A stretch of 64,000 bases of DNA from Nonomuraea jiangxiensis (GCF_900099965.1 NZ_FNDJ01000020.1:124001-188000), one strand, 5' to 3'; positions 22,333-30,870 are shown, counted from the first letter of the stretch. The notes: generated from the sequence alone by a model not told the origin. Translations and numbers: made by a program.

Positions 22333-23244
22333 ATGACCACGCACGGATTCACGCTCACCGCCGACGGCCCGTTCGACTTCGGGGCCTCGTTGCGCTTCGT
22401 CGAGGACTGGCCCGCCACCAGCGCGCTGCCGTCCGACGGGCGGGCGCTGCGCTTCGCCTACTGCGCGGAGTCCGACTGGCGGCCGATCGGCGTGACCGTG
22501 ACGGGCGCGCCGGGCGGGGTCTCGGTGGCCACGACGCGGGCCGCCGGGCCGGGCATCCGGGGCGAGGTGGCGCGCATCCTCTCCCTCGACGTGGACGGCG
22601 CCGGCTTCGCCAAGCTCGGCGCGGCCGACCCGGTCCTCGGCGACCTGCAGCGGCTCCGTCCCGGCCTGCGGCCGGTGTGCTTCTGGAGCCCGTGGGAGGC
22701 GGCCTGCTGGGCGGTGATCGTGCAGCGCTCCTCGATGCTCATCGCCTCCCGGATCAAGCAGCGCATCGCGGCGCGGTTCGGGGCGGAGGTGGATGTGGAC
22801 GGGCAGACGTACGCGGCCTTCCCGCCGCCCGTGACCCTGGTGGACGCGGGCGGGCTCGGCCTGCCCGCGCAGAAGGAGGAGTGGGTGCGCGGGCTGGCCC
22901 GGGCGGCGCTGGACGGCGTGCTCACCACCGAGCACCTGCGCTCGCTCGCCCCGGAGGAGGCCCTGGCCGAGCTGCGGGCCCTGCCCGGGGTGGGGCCGTT
23001 CTCCGCGGGTCTCATCCTGATCCGGGGCGCGGGGGCGCCGGACGCGTTCCCGGGCGACGAGCCGCGGCTGTTCGCGATCCTGCGCGAGGCGTACGGGCTG
23101 CCGGAGGACGCGCCCCCGGCCGCCTACCGGAGGCTGGCCGAGACCTGGCGGCCCTACCGGTCCTGGGCCTCCTTCCTGTTCCGGGCCACCTCCTACGGTG
23201 TCATGGACGATCGGGACGGGACACCGGCCGGTGCCGGCGGCTGA
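22333..23244 (+). CDS. AlkA-like DNA-3-methyladenine glycosylase
   Basis: A 303-residue base-excision glycosylase. The helix-hairpin-helix is LPGVGPFSAGLIL (about residues 217-229), followed by the Gly/Pro/Asp loop. The catalytic Asp lies in DAFPGDEPRL. The N-terminal 100 residues form the AlkA-type beta domain. The ATG at 22333 has TACCAT 6 bases upstream, so it is probably leaderless. It is next to cobF, but nothing suggests a shared role. Confidence 0.82.
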   Translation: MTTHGFTLTADGPFDFGASLRFVEDWPATSALPSDGRALRFAYCAESDWRPIGVTVTGAPGGVSVATTRAAGPGIRGEVARILSLDVDGAGFAKLGAADPVLGDLQRLRPGLRPVCFWSPWEAACWAVIVQRSSMLIASRIKQRIAARFGAEVDVDGQTYAAFPPPVTLVDAGGLGLPAQKEEWVRGLARAALDGVLTTEHLRSLAPEEALAELRALPGVGPFSAGLILIRGAGAPDAFPGDEPRLFAILREAYGLPEDAPPAAYRRLAETWRPYRSWASFLFRATSYGVMDDRDGTPAGAGG

Positions 23245-23258
23245 CCCGGGGCGTTCAT

Positions 23259-23283
23259 CGGCAGCGGCATCGAGGCGCTGCCG
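23259..23283 (+). terminator. Hairpin after the AlkA-like gene
   Basis: CGGCAGCG (23259-23266) and CGCTGCCG (23276-23283) form a perfect 8-bp stem with a 9-base loop, 14 bases after the stop codon. There is no U-tract, as is common for actinobacterial terminators. Confidence 0.6.
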
Positions 23284-23387
23284 GGTGCGCCCGCACGTTC
23301 TCGTGGTGGACCTGAGCTGGTCATTTCTCGGAAAGGCGGCGACCGAGCAAGACGCCCGGAGGACGGTGCCGCGTTAGCGTCGGCGGC

Positions 23388-24062
23388 ATGGAGATCGACG
23401 TGGTGCTGCCCTGCCTGAACGAGGCGGCGGCCCTGCCGTGGGTGCTGGGACGCATGCCGGACGGCTTCCGCCCGATCGTGGTCGACAACGGCTCCGTCGA
23501 CGGCTCCGCGGAGGTCGCGGCCGGGCTGGGCGCGAAGGTGGTGAGCGAGGTCCGGCCCGGGTTCGGCGCCGCCTGCCACGCCGGGCTGGTGGCCGCCACC
23601 TCGGACGTCGTGTGCTTCATGGACGCTGACGCGTCCCTGGACCCGGCGCAGGCGCCCCGCGTGTGCGGGCCCGTCCTGGCGGGCGAGGCCGACCTGGTGC
23701 TCGGCCGCCGTGTGCCACGGCCGGGGTCGTGGCCGGCGCACGCCCGGGTGGCCAACGCCGTACTGGCCGGGCGGCTGCGCCGGCGTACCGGTGCGCCGCT
23801 GCGCGATCTGGGGCCGATGCGGGCGTGCGGGCGGCTCGCGCTGCTGGAGCTGAGGCTCGCCGACCGGCGCTTCGGCTACCCGCTGGAGATGGTCCTGCGC
23901 GCCGCGGCGGCGGGCTGGCGCATCCATGAGACCGAGGTGGACTACCTGCCGCGCCAGGGCAGGTCGAAGGTGACCGGCACGGTACGCGGCACGCTGCGGG
24001 CGATCGGCGACATGCGCCGCGTCATGGCCGCCCGCGAACCTCTCCGCCGACCCGGCCCGTGA
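23388..24062 (+). CDS. Family 2 glycosyltransferase
   Basis: A 224-residue cytosolic GT-A enzyme. The nucleotide-sugar-binding start is VVLPCLNEAAALP, followed by VVDNGSVDGS and the metal-binding D-x-D in FMDADAS (about residue 82). The C-terminal YPLEMVLRAAAAGWRI.E..V.Y..R.GRSKV is usual for dolichyl-phosphate-sugar synthase-like members, but there are no membrane helices. TAGCGT lies 7 bases before the ATG, suggesting a leaderless start. It is followed after 67 bases by an epimerase gene, so the pair probably makes and transfers an unusual sugar. Donor and acceptor are unknown. Confidence 0.85.
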   Translation: MEIDVVLPCLNEAAALPWVLGRMPDGFRPIVVDNGSVDGSAEVAAGLGAKVVSEVRPGFGAACHAGLVAATSDVVCFMDADASLDPAQAPRVCGPVLAGEADLVLGRRVPRPGSWPAHARVANAVLAGRLRRRTGAPLRDLGPMRACGRLALLELRLADRRFGYPLEMVLRAAAAGWRIHETEVDYLPRQGRSKVTGTVRGTLRAIGDMRRVMAAREPLRRPGP

Positions 24063-24129
24063 GCCCACTCCCGACGTGGGCCTGCCCAGAGGCCCCGGCA
24101 CCCGACCCAGGACGGATCCCACTGACGCC

Positions 24130-25119
24130 ATGACGAAAGTACTGGTGACCGGCTCGGCCGGATTCATCGGAAGCCACGTGACCGCCGCGCTGGAGGCGCA
24201 CGGCCACGAGGTGACCAAACTCGACCTGCGCCACGGCGCCGACGTACGCGACGCCGCGCTCCTCGGCCGGCTGTTGCCGGGCACCGGCGCGGTCGTTCAC
24301 CAGGCGGCCAAGGTCGGGCTCGGCGTGAACGTGGCCGACCTGCCCGACTACGCCTCGGTCAACGTGTACGGCACAGCCGTGCTGCTGGCCGCGATGGCGG
24401 CCCACGGCGTGGGGCGGCTGGTGCTGGCCTCCTCGATGGTGGTCTACGGCGAGGGCGCCTACGACTGCGCCCGGCACGGCCGGGTACGTCCCGGTGCTCG
24501 CTCCCCCGCGGACCTTGCCCGCGGGTCCTTCGAGCCCTGTTGTCCCCGGTGCGGGAGCAGCCTGGTCTTCGCCACCATCGGCGAGGACGCGCCGCTGGAC
24601 CCGCGCAACGCCTACGCCACCACCAAGCTGGCCCAGGAGCACCTGGCCGCCAACTGGGCGCGCGAGACCGGCGGCACGGCCGTCGCCCTGCGCTACCACA
24701 ACGTGTACGGGCCCCGGATGCCACGCGACACCCCGTACTCGGGCGTCGCGGCGATCTTCCGGTCGGCCCTGGAGGCGGGCCGGGCGCCGCGCGTGTTCGA
24801 GGACGGCGGGCAGATGCGCGACTTCGTGCACGTACGTGACGTCGCCGAGGCGAACGTGGCCGCCCTCACCGGCGGCGAGCCGGGCACCCTGACCGCCTAC
24901 AACGTCGCCAGCGGGGAGCCGCACTCCGTGGGCGAGCTGGCAGCGGCGCTGGCCGCCGAGCGGGGCGGCCCGGAACCGGTCACCACCGGAGAGCACCGGC
25001 TCGGCGACGTCCGCCACATCGTGGCCGCCCCGCACCGGGCCACCGCCGAGCTCGGCTTCCGCGCCCGAATCGGCTTCGCCGAGGGCATGAAGGAGTTCGC
25101 CACCGCCCCACTGGCCTAA
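24130..25119 (+). CDS. NAD-dependent sugar epimerase/dehydratase with zinc-finger-like insert
   Basis: A 329-residue extended short-chain dehydrogenase. It has the Rossmann loop VTGSAGFIGSH, the YATTK catalytic Tyr/Lys motif (about residue 160), and RYHNVYGPRMP. Between the strand SSMVVYGEG and the active site is an insert of about 40 residues with CxxH (DCARHG) and CxxC (CCPRCG), which could bind zinc. The ATG at 24130 starts the Rossmann fold directly; the longer frame adds a Pro-rich stretch and was rejected. Its partner is the glycosyltransferase just upstream. Confidence 0.85.
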   Translation: MTKVLVTGSAGFIGSHVTAALEAHGHEVTKLDLRHGADVRDAALLGRLLPGTGAVVHQAAKVGLGVNVADLPDYASVNVYGTAVLLAAMAAHGVGRLVLASSMVVYGEGAYDCARHGRVRPGARSPADLARGSFEPCCPRCGSSLVFATIGEDAPLDPRNAYATTKLAQEHLAANWARETGGTAVALRYHNVYGPRMPRDTPYSGVAAIFRSALEAGRAPRVFEDGGQMRDFVHVRDVAEANVAALTGGEPGTLTAYNVASGEPHSVGELAAALAAERGGPEPVTTGEHRLGDVRHIVAAPHRATAELGFRARIGFAEGMKEFATAPLA

Positions 25120-25619
25120 CCCCGAACCCAGCCACCCCAACACCGCGCCCAAGCACCACCGGCCTGACCGCGACACCGCAGTCCGTCCCTGCGCACCCGC
25201 CTGGTGCCCTTCGCGGCCTTCGAGGAGGAGCTGGGGTTCCAGCTTCCCGGGATGGGTGCCCGCGACGCTGCCGCGCACGCCGCCGGTCGCCGGAACAGTG
25301 CCACCGGCCCGTCGGCCGGCCGGATGAACCCTGTGTGCCCCCAGAGGCTCAGGAGGCCCCAGAGGACGTTTGCCCACGCCGATTGCCCGTTTCGGCTACT
25401 TCACCGCCACCTCTCTAGTTTCGTCAGGTGCATTGTCACCACCTGATCCCCACGCACCCCTTTGGCACGGCAATTCCGGTAACAAACATTTCCCGAAATA
25501 ACCGGTCTATCGTATTGTCAATAACTGGAATTGTTGGAACATATGGTCTGAGTCATCGAGTGAGGTCCGAAGATCGCTTACCGCGGGACGGTGGGCGGCG
25601 AGGGAAAGGGGCAACGCTC
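25120..25619. other. 500-base intergenic region, AT-rich in its second half
   Basis: No convincing gene was found. The stretch at about 25440-25560 is much lower in GC than its surroundings, with runs such as TTTCCCGAAATAACC and TAACTGGAATTGTTGG. It probably contains the promoter of the following methyltransferase gene. The first half is GC-rich and without clear codon structure. Confidence 0.5.
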
Positions 25620-26456
25620 ATGCACCAGCGGGCTGTCCGAAACCTGGCCAAGCTCAACACCACGGAAGCCAGGATCACGCGGATATTCGACGCCGCGGCG
25701 GGCGGGAAGAACAACTTCCTCGCCGACCAGGACATGGTGCGCCATTTCGATCAAGTGTCTCCCGCCCTGACGACCGCCGCCCGTGCGGTGCTGCAATTCA
25801 TGAGCCGGGTTATACACCACCTTGCCGCCAACGAGGGTATCGAGCAATTCATGATCGTGGGCAGCGGCATTCCCAGCGGTCTCGCGGCCGGACAGCGGTT
25901 ACACGACGTGGCACGCCAGGCCTCGGCCAGCCCGGCGCTGCGGGTGGCGTACGTGGAGAGCAACCCCATGGTGGTCACCATGGCGCAGGCCACCATCGAA
26001 CCCTTCACCGACCTGGTCCGGGTGATCGACGGTGACATACGCGAGATCGACGAGATGCTCCGCGACCCGGTCGTCCAGACGTTCCTCGACTGGACCGAGC
26101 CGGTGGCCATCCTGCTGATGTCGACGCACAGCCTCGACGACGACGAGTACGCCCACTACGTCATCAAGCGGCTGCGCCACACGGCGCCGAGGGGCAGCTT
26201 CCTCGCCCTGCTGCACACCACGTTCGACGGCGTCCCGACGGAGTTGCTGCCCGCCATCCGTGACATGCTCGCCATGACGCTGCCCCACCTCGCGATCCGC
26301 ACCCGGGAGGAGGTCGAGGCCCTGCTGGCAGACCTCGACCTGCTGGCGCCCGGGCTGGTGTGGGTCCCGGAGTGGCATCCCGACGAGCGCGACCTCGCCT
26401 GCGGCGACGAGCCCAGCTCCTCCGGCAACTACGGCGCCGTGGCCCGCATCCCCTGA
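25620..26456 (+). CDS. DUF574-type S-adenosylmethionine-dependent methyltransferase-like protein
   Basis: A 278-residue member of the actinobacterial SAM-methyltransferase family often called DUF574 (Methyltransf_19). It has the N-terminal ITRIFDAAAGGKNNFLADQ block (family YDYLLGGKDNF...D) and the acidic strand end VAYVESNP. Motif I reads IVGSGIPSG where the paralogue at 51430-52242 has DLGTGLPT, so cofactor binding may be altered. The ATG follows GAAAGGGG; longer frames upstream lie in AT-rich DNA. Substrates of this family are unknown. Confidence 0.72.
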   Translation: MHQRAVRNLAKLNTTEARITRIFDAAAGGKNNFLADQDMVRHFDQVSPALTTAARAVLQFMSRVIHHLAANEGIEQFMIVGSGIPSGLAAGQRLHDVARQASASPALRVAYVESNPMVVTMAQATIEPFTDLVRVIDGDIREIDEMLRDPVVQTFLDWTEPVAILLMSTHSLDDDEYAHYVIKRLRHTAPRGSFLALLHTTFDGVPTELLPAIRDMLAMTLPHLAIRTREEVEALLADLDLLAPGLVWVPEWHPDERDLACGDEPSSSGNYGAVARIP

Positions 26457-26483
26457 GCCGCCACGCGGTAGATCGCCGAGGGC

Positions 26484-27131
26484 CTAGACCAGCGCGGGCG
26501 ACGGGGACCAGAGGTCGTCGATCGCCCGCTCGGCGGCCGCGAGGCTCTCGTTGGCCAGCGGGATCAGGTCGGCCATCTCCGGCCGCGACTTGGCCAGCGT
26601 GAGCTCGGCCGTGATGAAGCGCGGCTCCAGGCCCACCGGGGACAAGCCGTGCGGCAGCCACGGCTCGGCGTGGTCCCAGCTCTCGCGGGGCGTGCCGGGG
26701 GCGTAGCCGCCGCCCCGGCTGGCCAGCACGATGAACTCGCGCCCGCCGAGCAGCCCCTCCCGCGTCTCGGGGTCGAATGCGATGCCGGGGGCGATGATGT
26801 GGTCGACCCAGGCCTTGACGCTGCTGGGAGCTCCGTAGTTGTAGAGCGGGAGCCCGAACACGATCGTGTCCGCCGCACGCACCTCCTCGACCAACCGCTC
26901 GGTGAGCGCCCACGACTCGGCCTGGGTCGCCGAGCGCTGCTCGGGCGGCATCAGCCGCGCCAGGCCGGCCGCCGCGTCAAGGTGCGGCACGGGGTCGGCA
27001 CCCAGATCCCGGTACGTCACCGTGCCGCCGGGATGCGCGGCCCGCCAGACGGCGGCGGCCCTGGCACTGAGCCGGCGGCTGGTGGAGTTGTCGCCCTGGA
27101 TGCTCGAGTCGATGTGAAGCAGGTGGGGCAT
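26484..27131 (-). CDS. FMN-dependent NADH-azoreductase / quinone reductase
   Basis: A 215-residue flavodoxin-like protein of the AzoR family. It starts HLLHIDSSIQGDNSTSR (phosphate-binding loop) and has FGLPLYNYGAPSSVKAWVDH, the FMN/active-site block, and ASRGGGY. It would reduce quinones or azo compounds with NAD(P)H through FMN. The ATG at 27131 fits the family start. It is divergent from a MarR regulator, with a perfect palindrome between them, so it is almost surely the regulator's target. Confidence 0.85.
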   Translation of the reverse strand: MPHLLHIDSSIQGDNSTSRRLSARAAAVWRAAHPGGTVTYRDLGADPVPHLDAAAGLARLMPPEQRSATQAESWALTERLVEEVRAADTIVFGLPLYNYGAPSSVKAWVDHIIAPGIAFDPETREGLLGGREFIVLASRGGGYAPGTPRESWDHAEPWLPHGLSPVGLEPRFITAELTLAKSRPEMADLIPLANESLAAAERAIDDLWSPSPALV

Positions 27132-27159
27132 CTCTCTACCCTTCGCTAATCGTTTGTGT

Positions 27160-27178
27160 AGCGCCAATCATTGGCGCT
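27160..27178. promoter_or_regulatory. Perfect 19-bp operator palindrome for the MarR regulator
   Basis: AGCGCCAAT-C-ATTGGCGCT is a perfect inverted repeat in the 83-base divergent interval. It lies 29 bases upstream of the azoreductase start and 36 bases upstream of the MarR start. The similar half-site GCTAATCGTTTG lies next to it. MarR repressors usually bind such palindromes and sense phenols or oxidants. Confidence 0.8.
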
Positions 27179-27214
27179 GGAGCACAAAACGTCAACTCGG
27201 CTAGACTTTTTCCC

Positions 27215-27715
27215 GTGTCCTCCCTGCCTGTGGTCAACCAGCCGCTCCATGGGTCAGGCGCGCTGCTGGACCACCTCTCGCGGCGCATCCGCATGCGGGC
27301 CGAGTCCGTGCTGGCACCCCTCGGCCTGCGGCCGCGCCATCTCATCGCCCTGACGGTGCTGCGCGAACATGGCGGCATCACGCAGCAGGCGCTCGCCGCC
27401 ACGCTGGAGATGGACGGGACCAACGTCGTCGGGCTGCTCAACGACCTGGAGACCGAGAAACTGATCGAGCGCCGGCGCTCCCCCGAGGACCGCCGCCGCC
27501 ACATCGTCGAGCTCACCGACGCCGGGCTGCGGCGGCTGGCCAAGGCCGAGTTCGAGCTGGCGGCCGTGGAGGACGAGGTGCTCGGCGCGCTCGACGAGGA
27601 TCAGCGCGAGCAGCTCTACCACCTGCTCCAGCGGGCGACCTCGGGCACCGACGTGTGCCGCGCCGCCGCTGCCGCCGCCGAGTCAGAGGAGCCGGCATCC
27701 GCCGACGAGTGCTGA
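27215..27715 (+). CDS. MarR-family transcriptional regulator
   Basis: A 166-residue winged-helix repressor. The recognition helix lies in QQALAATLEMDGTNVVGLLNDLE, followed by the wing RRRSPEDRRRH and the ELTDAGLRRL strand. The GTG start has TAGACT 7 bases upstream, a leaderless layout. It is divergent from the azoreductase gene and convergent with the ABC permease gene (19 bases apart). A C-terminal Ala/Glu tail with two Cys (about residues 146 and 166) might be redox-active, but that is speculation. Confidence 0.88.
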   Translation: MSSLPVVNQPLHGSGALLDHLSRRIRMRAESVLAPLGLRPRHLIALTVLREHGGITQQALAATLEMDGTNVVGLLNDLETEKLIERRRSPEDRRRHIVELTDAGLRRLAKAEFELAAVEDEVLGALDEDQREQLYHLLQRATSGTDVCRAAAAAAESEEPASADEC

Positions 27716-27734
27716 CCAGGAGGCGGGGCGCACG

Positions 27735-28397
27735 TCATCCCTGTCGCAACGACCGTTCCAGCCGCCGGGACAGGGACGTGAGCGGCAGGCAGATGACGAA
27801 GTACACAACGAGGACCGCGCCGAGGATCGGCACCGCGTGGGTGACCCCGCTGGAGAGCGTGAGCCGTTCGATCGAGCGCTGCGCGGCCTGCAGCAGGTCC
27901 AGCACGCCGATGACGGCGGCGAGCGAGGTCTGCTGCGTGAGGTTGACGACCAGCCCGACGAGCGGTGGCAGCGCCCGCCGCACCGCCTGCGGGAAGACCA
28001 CGTGGCGCATGCGCCCGTGCCACGGGAAGCCCAGCGCCGCGGCGGCGTCCGCCTGGCCGTGCGGCACGGACTGCACGGCCCCCCGCACCACCTCCGCGAC
28101 GTTGGAGCTGCCCCACAGGCACAGCCCGATCGCGGCCGCGACGAACGTGTCGAACCGCAGGCCGACGACCGGCAGCACGAAGAAGATGAAGAAGAGCGTG
28201 ACGATGATCGGCAGGCCCCGCCAGATCTCGACGTAACAGCGTACGGCCAGGCGCGTGGCCCGGCTGGGCAGGACGAGCAGCGCGCCCAGTACGGTGCCCA
28301 GCACCACACTCACGACGATGCTCACGGCCGCGAGCGCGAGCGTCGTCAGCAGCCCTCCGGCCAAATAGCCGGCCACCGGCGCCACCCAGGACGGCAT
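27735..28397 (-). CDS. Polar amino-acid ABC transporter permease (second)
   Basis: A 220-residue HisMQ-type inner-membrane permease with about five helices. The EAA loop that contacts the ATPase reads AAAALGFPWHGRMRHVVFPQAVRRALPP. The early RGLPIIVTLFF segment is also typical. The ATG overlaps the stop of the preceding permease gene (TGATG). It is the last gene of ATPase-SBP-permease-permease. Confidence 0.9.
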   Translation of the reverse strand: MPSWVAPVAGYLAGGLLTTLALAAVSIVVSVVLGTVLGALLVLPSRATRLAVRCYVEIWRGLPIIVTLFFIFFVLPVVGLRFDTFVAAAIGLCLWGSSNVAEVVRGAVQSVPHGQADAAAALGFPWHGRMRHVVFPQAVRRALPPLVGLVVNLTQQTSLAAVIGVLDLLQAAQRSIERLTLSSGVTHAVPILGAVLVVYFVICLPLTSLSRRLERSLRQG

Positions 28398-29065
28398 CAG
28401 TGCCCCCCTGGGATCGCGAAGCGCCGTTCGACCAGCCCGGCCGCGAGGGAGAGGAGCCAGACCAGCGCCAGGTAGACCACCCCGATGGCGATGAACACCT
28501 CGAAGGCGCGGAACGTCACGGAGACGAGATCGACGGCGGCGTCGGTCAGCTCCGGATAACCGATGGCGATCATGAAGGACGAGTTCTTGAAGACGGAGAT
28601 GAGGGTGTTGGTCACCGAGGGCAGCGCCGTTCTGGTGCCCAGTGGCAGGACGACCCGGCGGAAGGCGGCGAGCCGGGAGAACCCGAGGGCCCGGCACGCC
28701 TCCACGTACGTCGGATCGACGGCCTCGTAGCCTGCCCGGAGGTTCTCCGCGTTGTAGGCGCCGCCCCACAGCAGGAGCGAGAGCCAGCCGACGGTGAACG
28801 CGCCGAGCTCGATCCCGATCTCGGGCAGGGCGAAGTACAGGAAGAAGATCTGGACCAGCAGCGGCGTGTTCCTGAACACCGCCACGTAGGCCCGGATCAG
28901 CTGCCGGACGACCGGGACCCGCAGCGCGCTCAGCGCGCCGAGGAGCACGCCGGCGGCGAGCGCGCCCGCGGTGCCGATGGCGCTGATCCCGAGCGTACGG
29001 GCCAGGCCCTGGCCGAGCGGACCGAGGTTGGACAGGAGGAACGCGGGGTCGAAGGGAACGGTCAT
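28397..29065 (-). CDS. Polar amino-acid ABC transporter permease (first)
   Basis: A 222-residue HisMQ-type permease with the FRNTPLLVQIFFLYF segment and the EAA loop ACRALGFSRLAAFRRVVLPLGTRTALPS. It pairs with the next permease as a heterodimer. The ATG at 29065 was preferred; a GTG at 29098 would add 11 residues and has no better ribosome-binding site. Confidence 0.88.
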   Translation of the reverse strand: MTVPFDPAFLLSNLGPLGQGLARTLGISAIGTAGALAAGVLLGALSALRVPVVRQLIRAYVAVFRNTPLLVQIFFLYFALPEIGIELGAFTVGWLSLLLWGGAYNAENLRAGYEAVDPTYVEACRALGFSRLAAFRRVVLPLGTRTALPSVTNTLISVFKNSSFMIAIGYPELTDAAVDLVSVTFRAFEVFIAIGVVYLALVWLLSLAAGLVERRFAIPGGH

Positions 29066-29102
29066 CGCGGGTACGAGGTCCGTTCCGCCCGGTCGCACGA
29101 CG

Positions 29103-30008
29103 TCAGCACTGGATGATCTCCCCGGCCGGGTATTCGAGGCTGTCGCCGGGCCGCGGCACGAACTGCTCGAACTGCTGCTGCACGCCCTTGTCGGTGACCG
29201 TCCGCTGGAACGCCGTCCAGAAGGAGTCCTCCGCCCGCATCTTCTCGATGGCGGCGTTCACCCAGGCGAGCATGGCCGCGTCGGACTTGCGGACGCCCAT
29301 CCCCCAGGGGCTGCCGGCCTTCTGCTCGCCCACGACCTTCACGCCGGGGTTCTTCGAGGCCAGCTCGGCGAGGAGCGTGTCGTCCTGGGCGAAGGCCACC
29401 GCGCGGTTGCTCCGCATCGCCGAGTACGCCTCGCTCGTCTGTCCGAAGGTCACCTGCTTGGCGCTCTTCACGCACTGGGCCAGCCAGATGCTGGCCGTGG
29501 AGCCGGTCGTGGTGGTCACCGGCTTGCCCTCCAGGTCGGCGAACGAGGTGATCGGCGAGTCCTTGGGCACCAGGAGCTTCACGCCGCTGTTGAAGTACGG
29601 GGTGGAGAAGTCGACGCTCTCGGCCCGCTCCGGCGTGTAGTTCATCGTCGCGATGATGAGGTCGATGCGCTTGGTGGTCAGGTAGGGGACCCGGTTGGCC
29701 CCGGTCACGCAAGTGAGCGTCGCGGAGCCGGGGGTGCCGAAGGCGTACTCGCCGAGCCGTCGCGCGATCTCGACCTCGAACCCGGCCTCCGCTCCGCTCT
29801 CGTCGATGAAGCCGAACGGCGGGTAGTCGCACTTCACGCCGACGGCGAGCCGCCCCTTGGCCCGCACGTCGGCCGGTAGCGGGGCGCCGACGTCGACCGG
29901 CTTGCCCGAGCCGGCGCCCTGGGTCCCGGCGGTCTCTCCGGTGGCGGAACCGCAGCCGGCCACGGCCATCACGAGGACGGCCAGCAGGCCGGCGACTTTC
30001 GTTGTCAC
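29103..30008 (-). CDS. ABC transporter substrate-binding lipoprotein, family 3
   Basis: A 301-residue lipoprotein. The signal peptide ends in a lipobox, AVAGC (Cys about 19). The solute-binding family-3 fold follows: LAVGVKCDYPPFGFIDE, GFEVEIARRL, RIDLIIATMNYTPERAESVDFS and the hinge GKPVTTTTGSTAS. It probably captures an acidic or polar amino acid outside the membrane. The GTG at 30008 has GAGAGGAG upstream and gives a normal signal peptide. It lies between the ATPase gene (46 bases) and the permease genes. Confidence 0.9.
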   Translation of the reverse strand: MTTKVAGLLAVLVMAVAGCGSATGETAGTQGAGSGKPVDVGAPLPADVRAKGRLAVGVKCDYPPFGFIDESGAEAGFEVEIARRLGEYAFGTPGSATLTCVTGANRVPYLTTKRIDLIIATMNYTPERAESVDFSTPYFNSGVKLLVPKDSPITSFADLEGKPVTTTTGSTASIWLAQCVKSAKQVTFGQTSEAYSAMRSNRAVAFAQDDTLLAELASKNPGVKVVGEQKAGSPWGMGVRKSDAAMLAWVNAAIEKMRAEDSFWTAFQRTVTDKGVQQQFEQFVPRPGDSLEYPAGEIIQC

Positions 30009-30054
30009 AACGTACTCCTCTCGCCCGCGCGCGGCGGGCACCCGGACGTCCGGG

Positions 30055-30813
30055 TCATCTCAGAACCTTGTGGAGGAACTGGCGGGTGCGCGGATGCCGC
30101 GGGTCGTCCAGCACGTCGGCCGGACGGCCCTGTTCGGCGATCACCCCGCCGTCGACGAAGACCAGGCGGTCGCCGAGCTCACGGGCGAAGCCCATCTCGT
30201 GCGTGACGCAGAGCATGGTCATGCCCGAACGCGCGAGGTCGCGCATGACATCCAGCACCTCGCTCACCAGCTCGGGGTCGAGCGCGGAGGTGACCTCGTC
30301 GAACAGCATGACGTGCGGACTCATCATCAGCGCCCGCGCTATCGCGACGCGCTGCTGCTGGCCGCCGGACAGGCGTCGCGGGTGGGCGTCCACCTTGTCG
30401 GCCAGCCCGACCCGCGACAGCAGGTCGTTCGCCTGTCGTTCGGCCTCGCGCCGGTCGAGCCCGAGCAGCCTGCGCGGCGCGAGGGTGAGGTTGTCCAGCA
30501 CCGTCAGGTGCGGGAACAGGTTGAACTGCTGGAACACCATGCCGATGCGGCGCCGGATCAGGTTGAGGTCCACTCCCGGCCCCGTGAGGTCCTCCCCTTC
30601 CAGGAAAACCTGTCCGGCGGTGACGGGTTCCAGCAGGTTGACGCATCTCAGCAGCGTGCTCTTGCCGCCGCCGGACGGACCGATGATGACGACGACCTCA
30701 CCGCGCCGCACGGCGAGGTCGACTCCCTTGAGAATCTCCAGCTCGCCGAAGGATTTCCGGACGCCGCGCAGCTCGATGACGGTGTCCTGGTCCGCGGCCG
30801 GCGGTTCGGTCAT
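30055..30813 (-). CDS. Polar amino-acid ABC transporter ATPase (GlnQ-like)
   Basis: A 252-residue ATPase. Walker A is GPSGGGKST, the signature is LSGGQQQRVAIARAL, Walker B is VMLFDEVTSALD, and the switch His is in VTHEMGFA. These forms are typical of GlnQ/GltL proteins. The ATG at 30813 follows CAGGGAG; an upstream ATG adds 7 residues. First gene of the transporter operon, placed after a terminator-like hairpin that follows the M14 peptidase gene. Confidence 0.93.
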   Translation of the reverse strand: MTEPPAADQDTVIELRGVRKSFGELEILKGVDLAVRRGEVVVIIGPSGGGKSTLLRCVNLLEPVTAGQVFLEGEDLTGPGVDLNLIRRRIGMVFQQFNLFPHLTVLDNLTLAPRRLLGLDRREAERQANDLLSRVGLADKVDAHPRRLSGGQQQRVAIARALMMSPHVMLFDEVTSALDPELVSEVLDVMRDLARSGMTMLCVTHEMGFARELGDRLVFVDGGVIAEQGRPADVLDDPRHPRTRQFLHKVLR

Positions 30814-30843
30814 GGGCGTACTCCCTGAGATCACTGGGGGAAC

Positions 30844-30864
30844 GGGGTCCGCCCGGCGGACCCC
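30844..30864 (-). terminator. Terminator hairpin after the M14 peptidase gene
   Basis: GGGGTCCGC-CCG-GCGGACCCC forms a perfect 9-bp stem with a 3-base loop, 7 bases downstream of the peptidase stop and 31 bases upstream of the ABC ATPase start. It may separate, or only attenuate, readthrough between the peptidase and the transporter. Confidence 0.7.
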
Positions 30865-30870
30865 GGAGGG

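Noticed and set aside
25116..25446. Short open frames on both strands in the 500-base gap before the first DUF574 gene
   Set aside because: No ribosome-binding site, no recognisable motif, and no codon bias typical of the neighbours.
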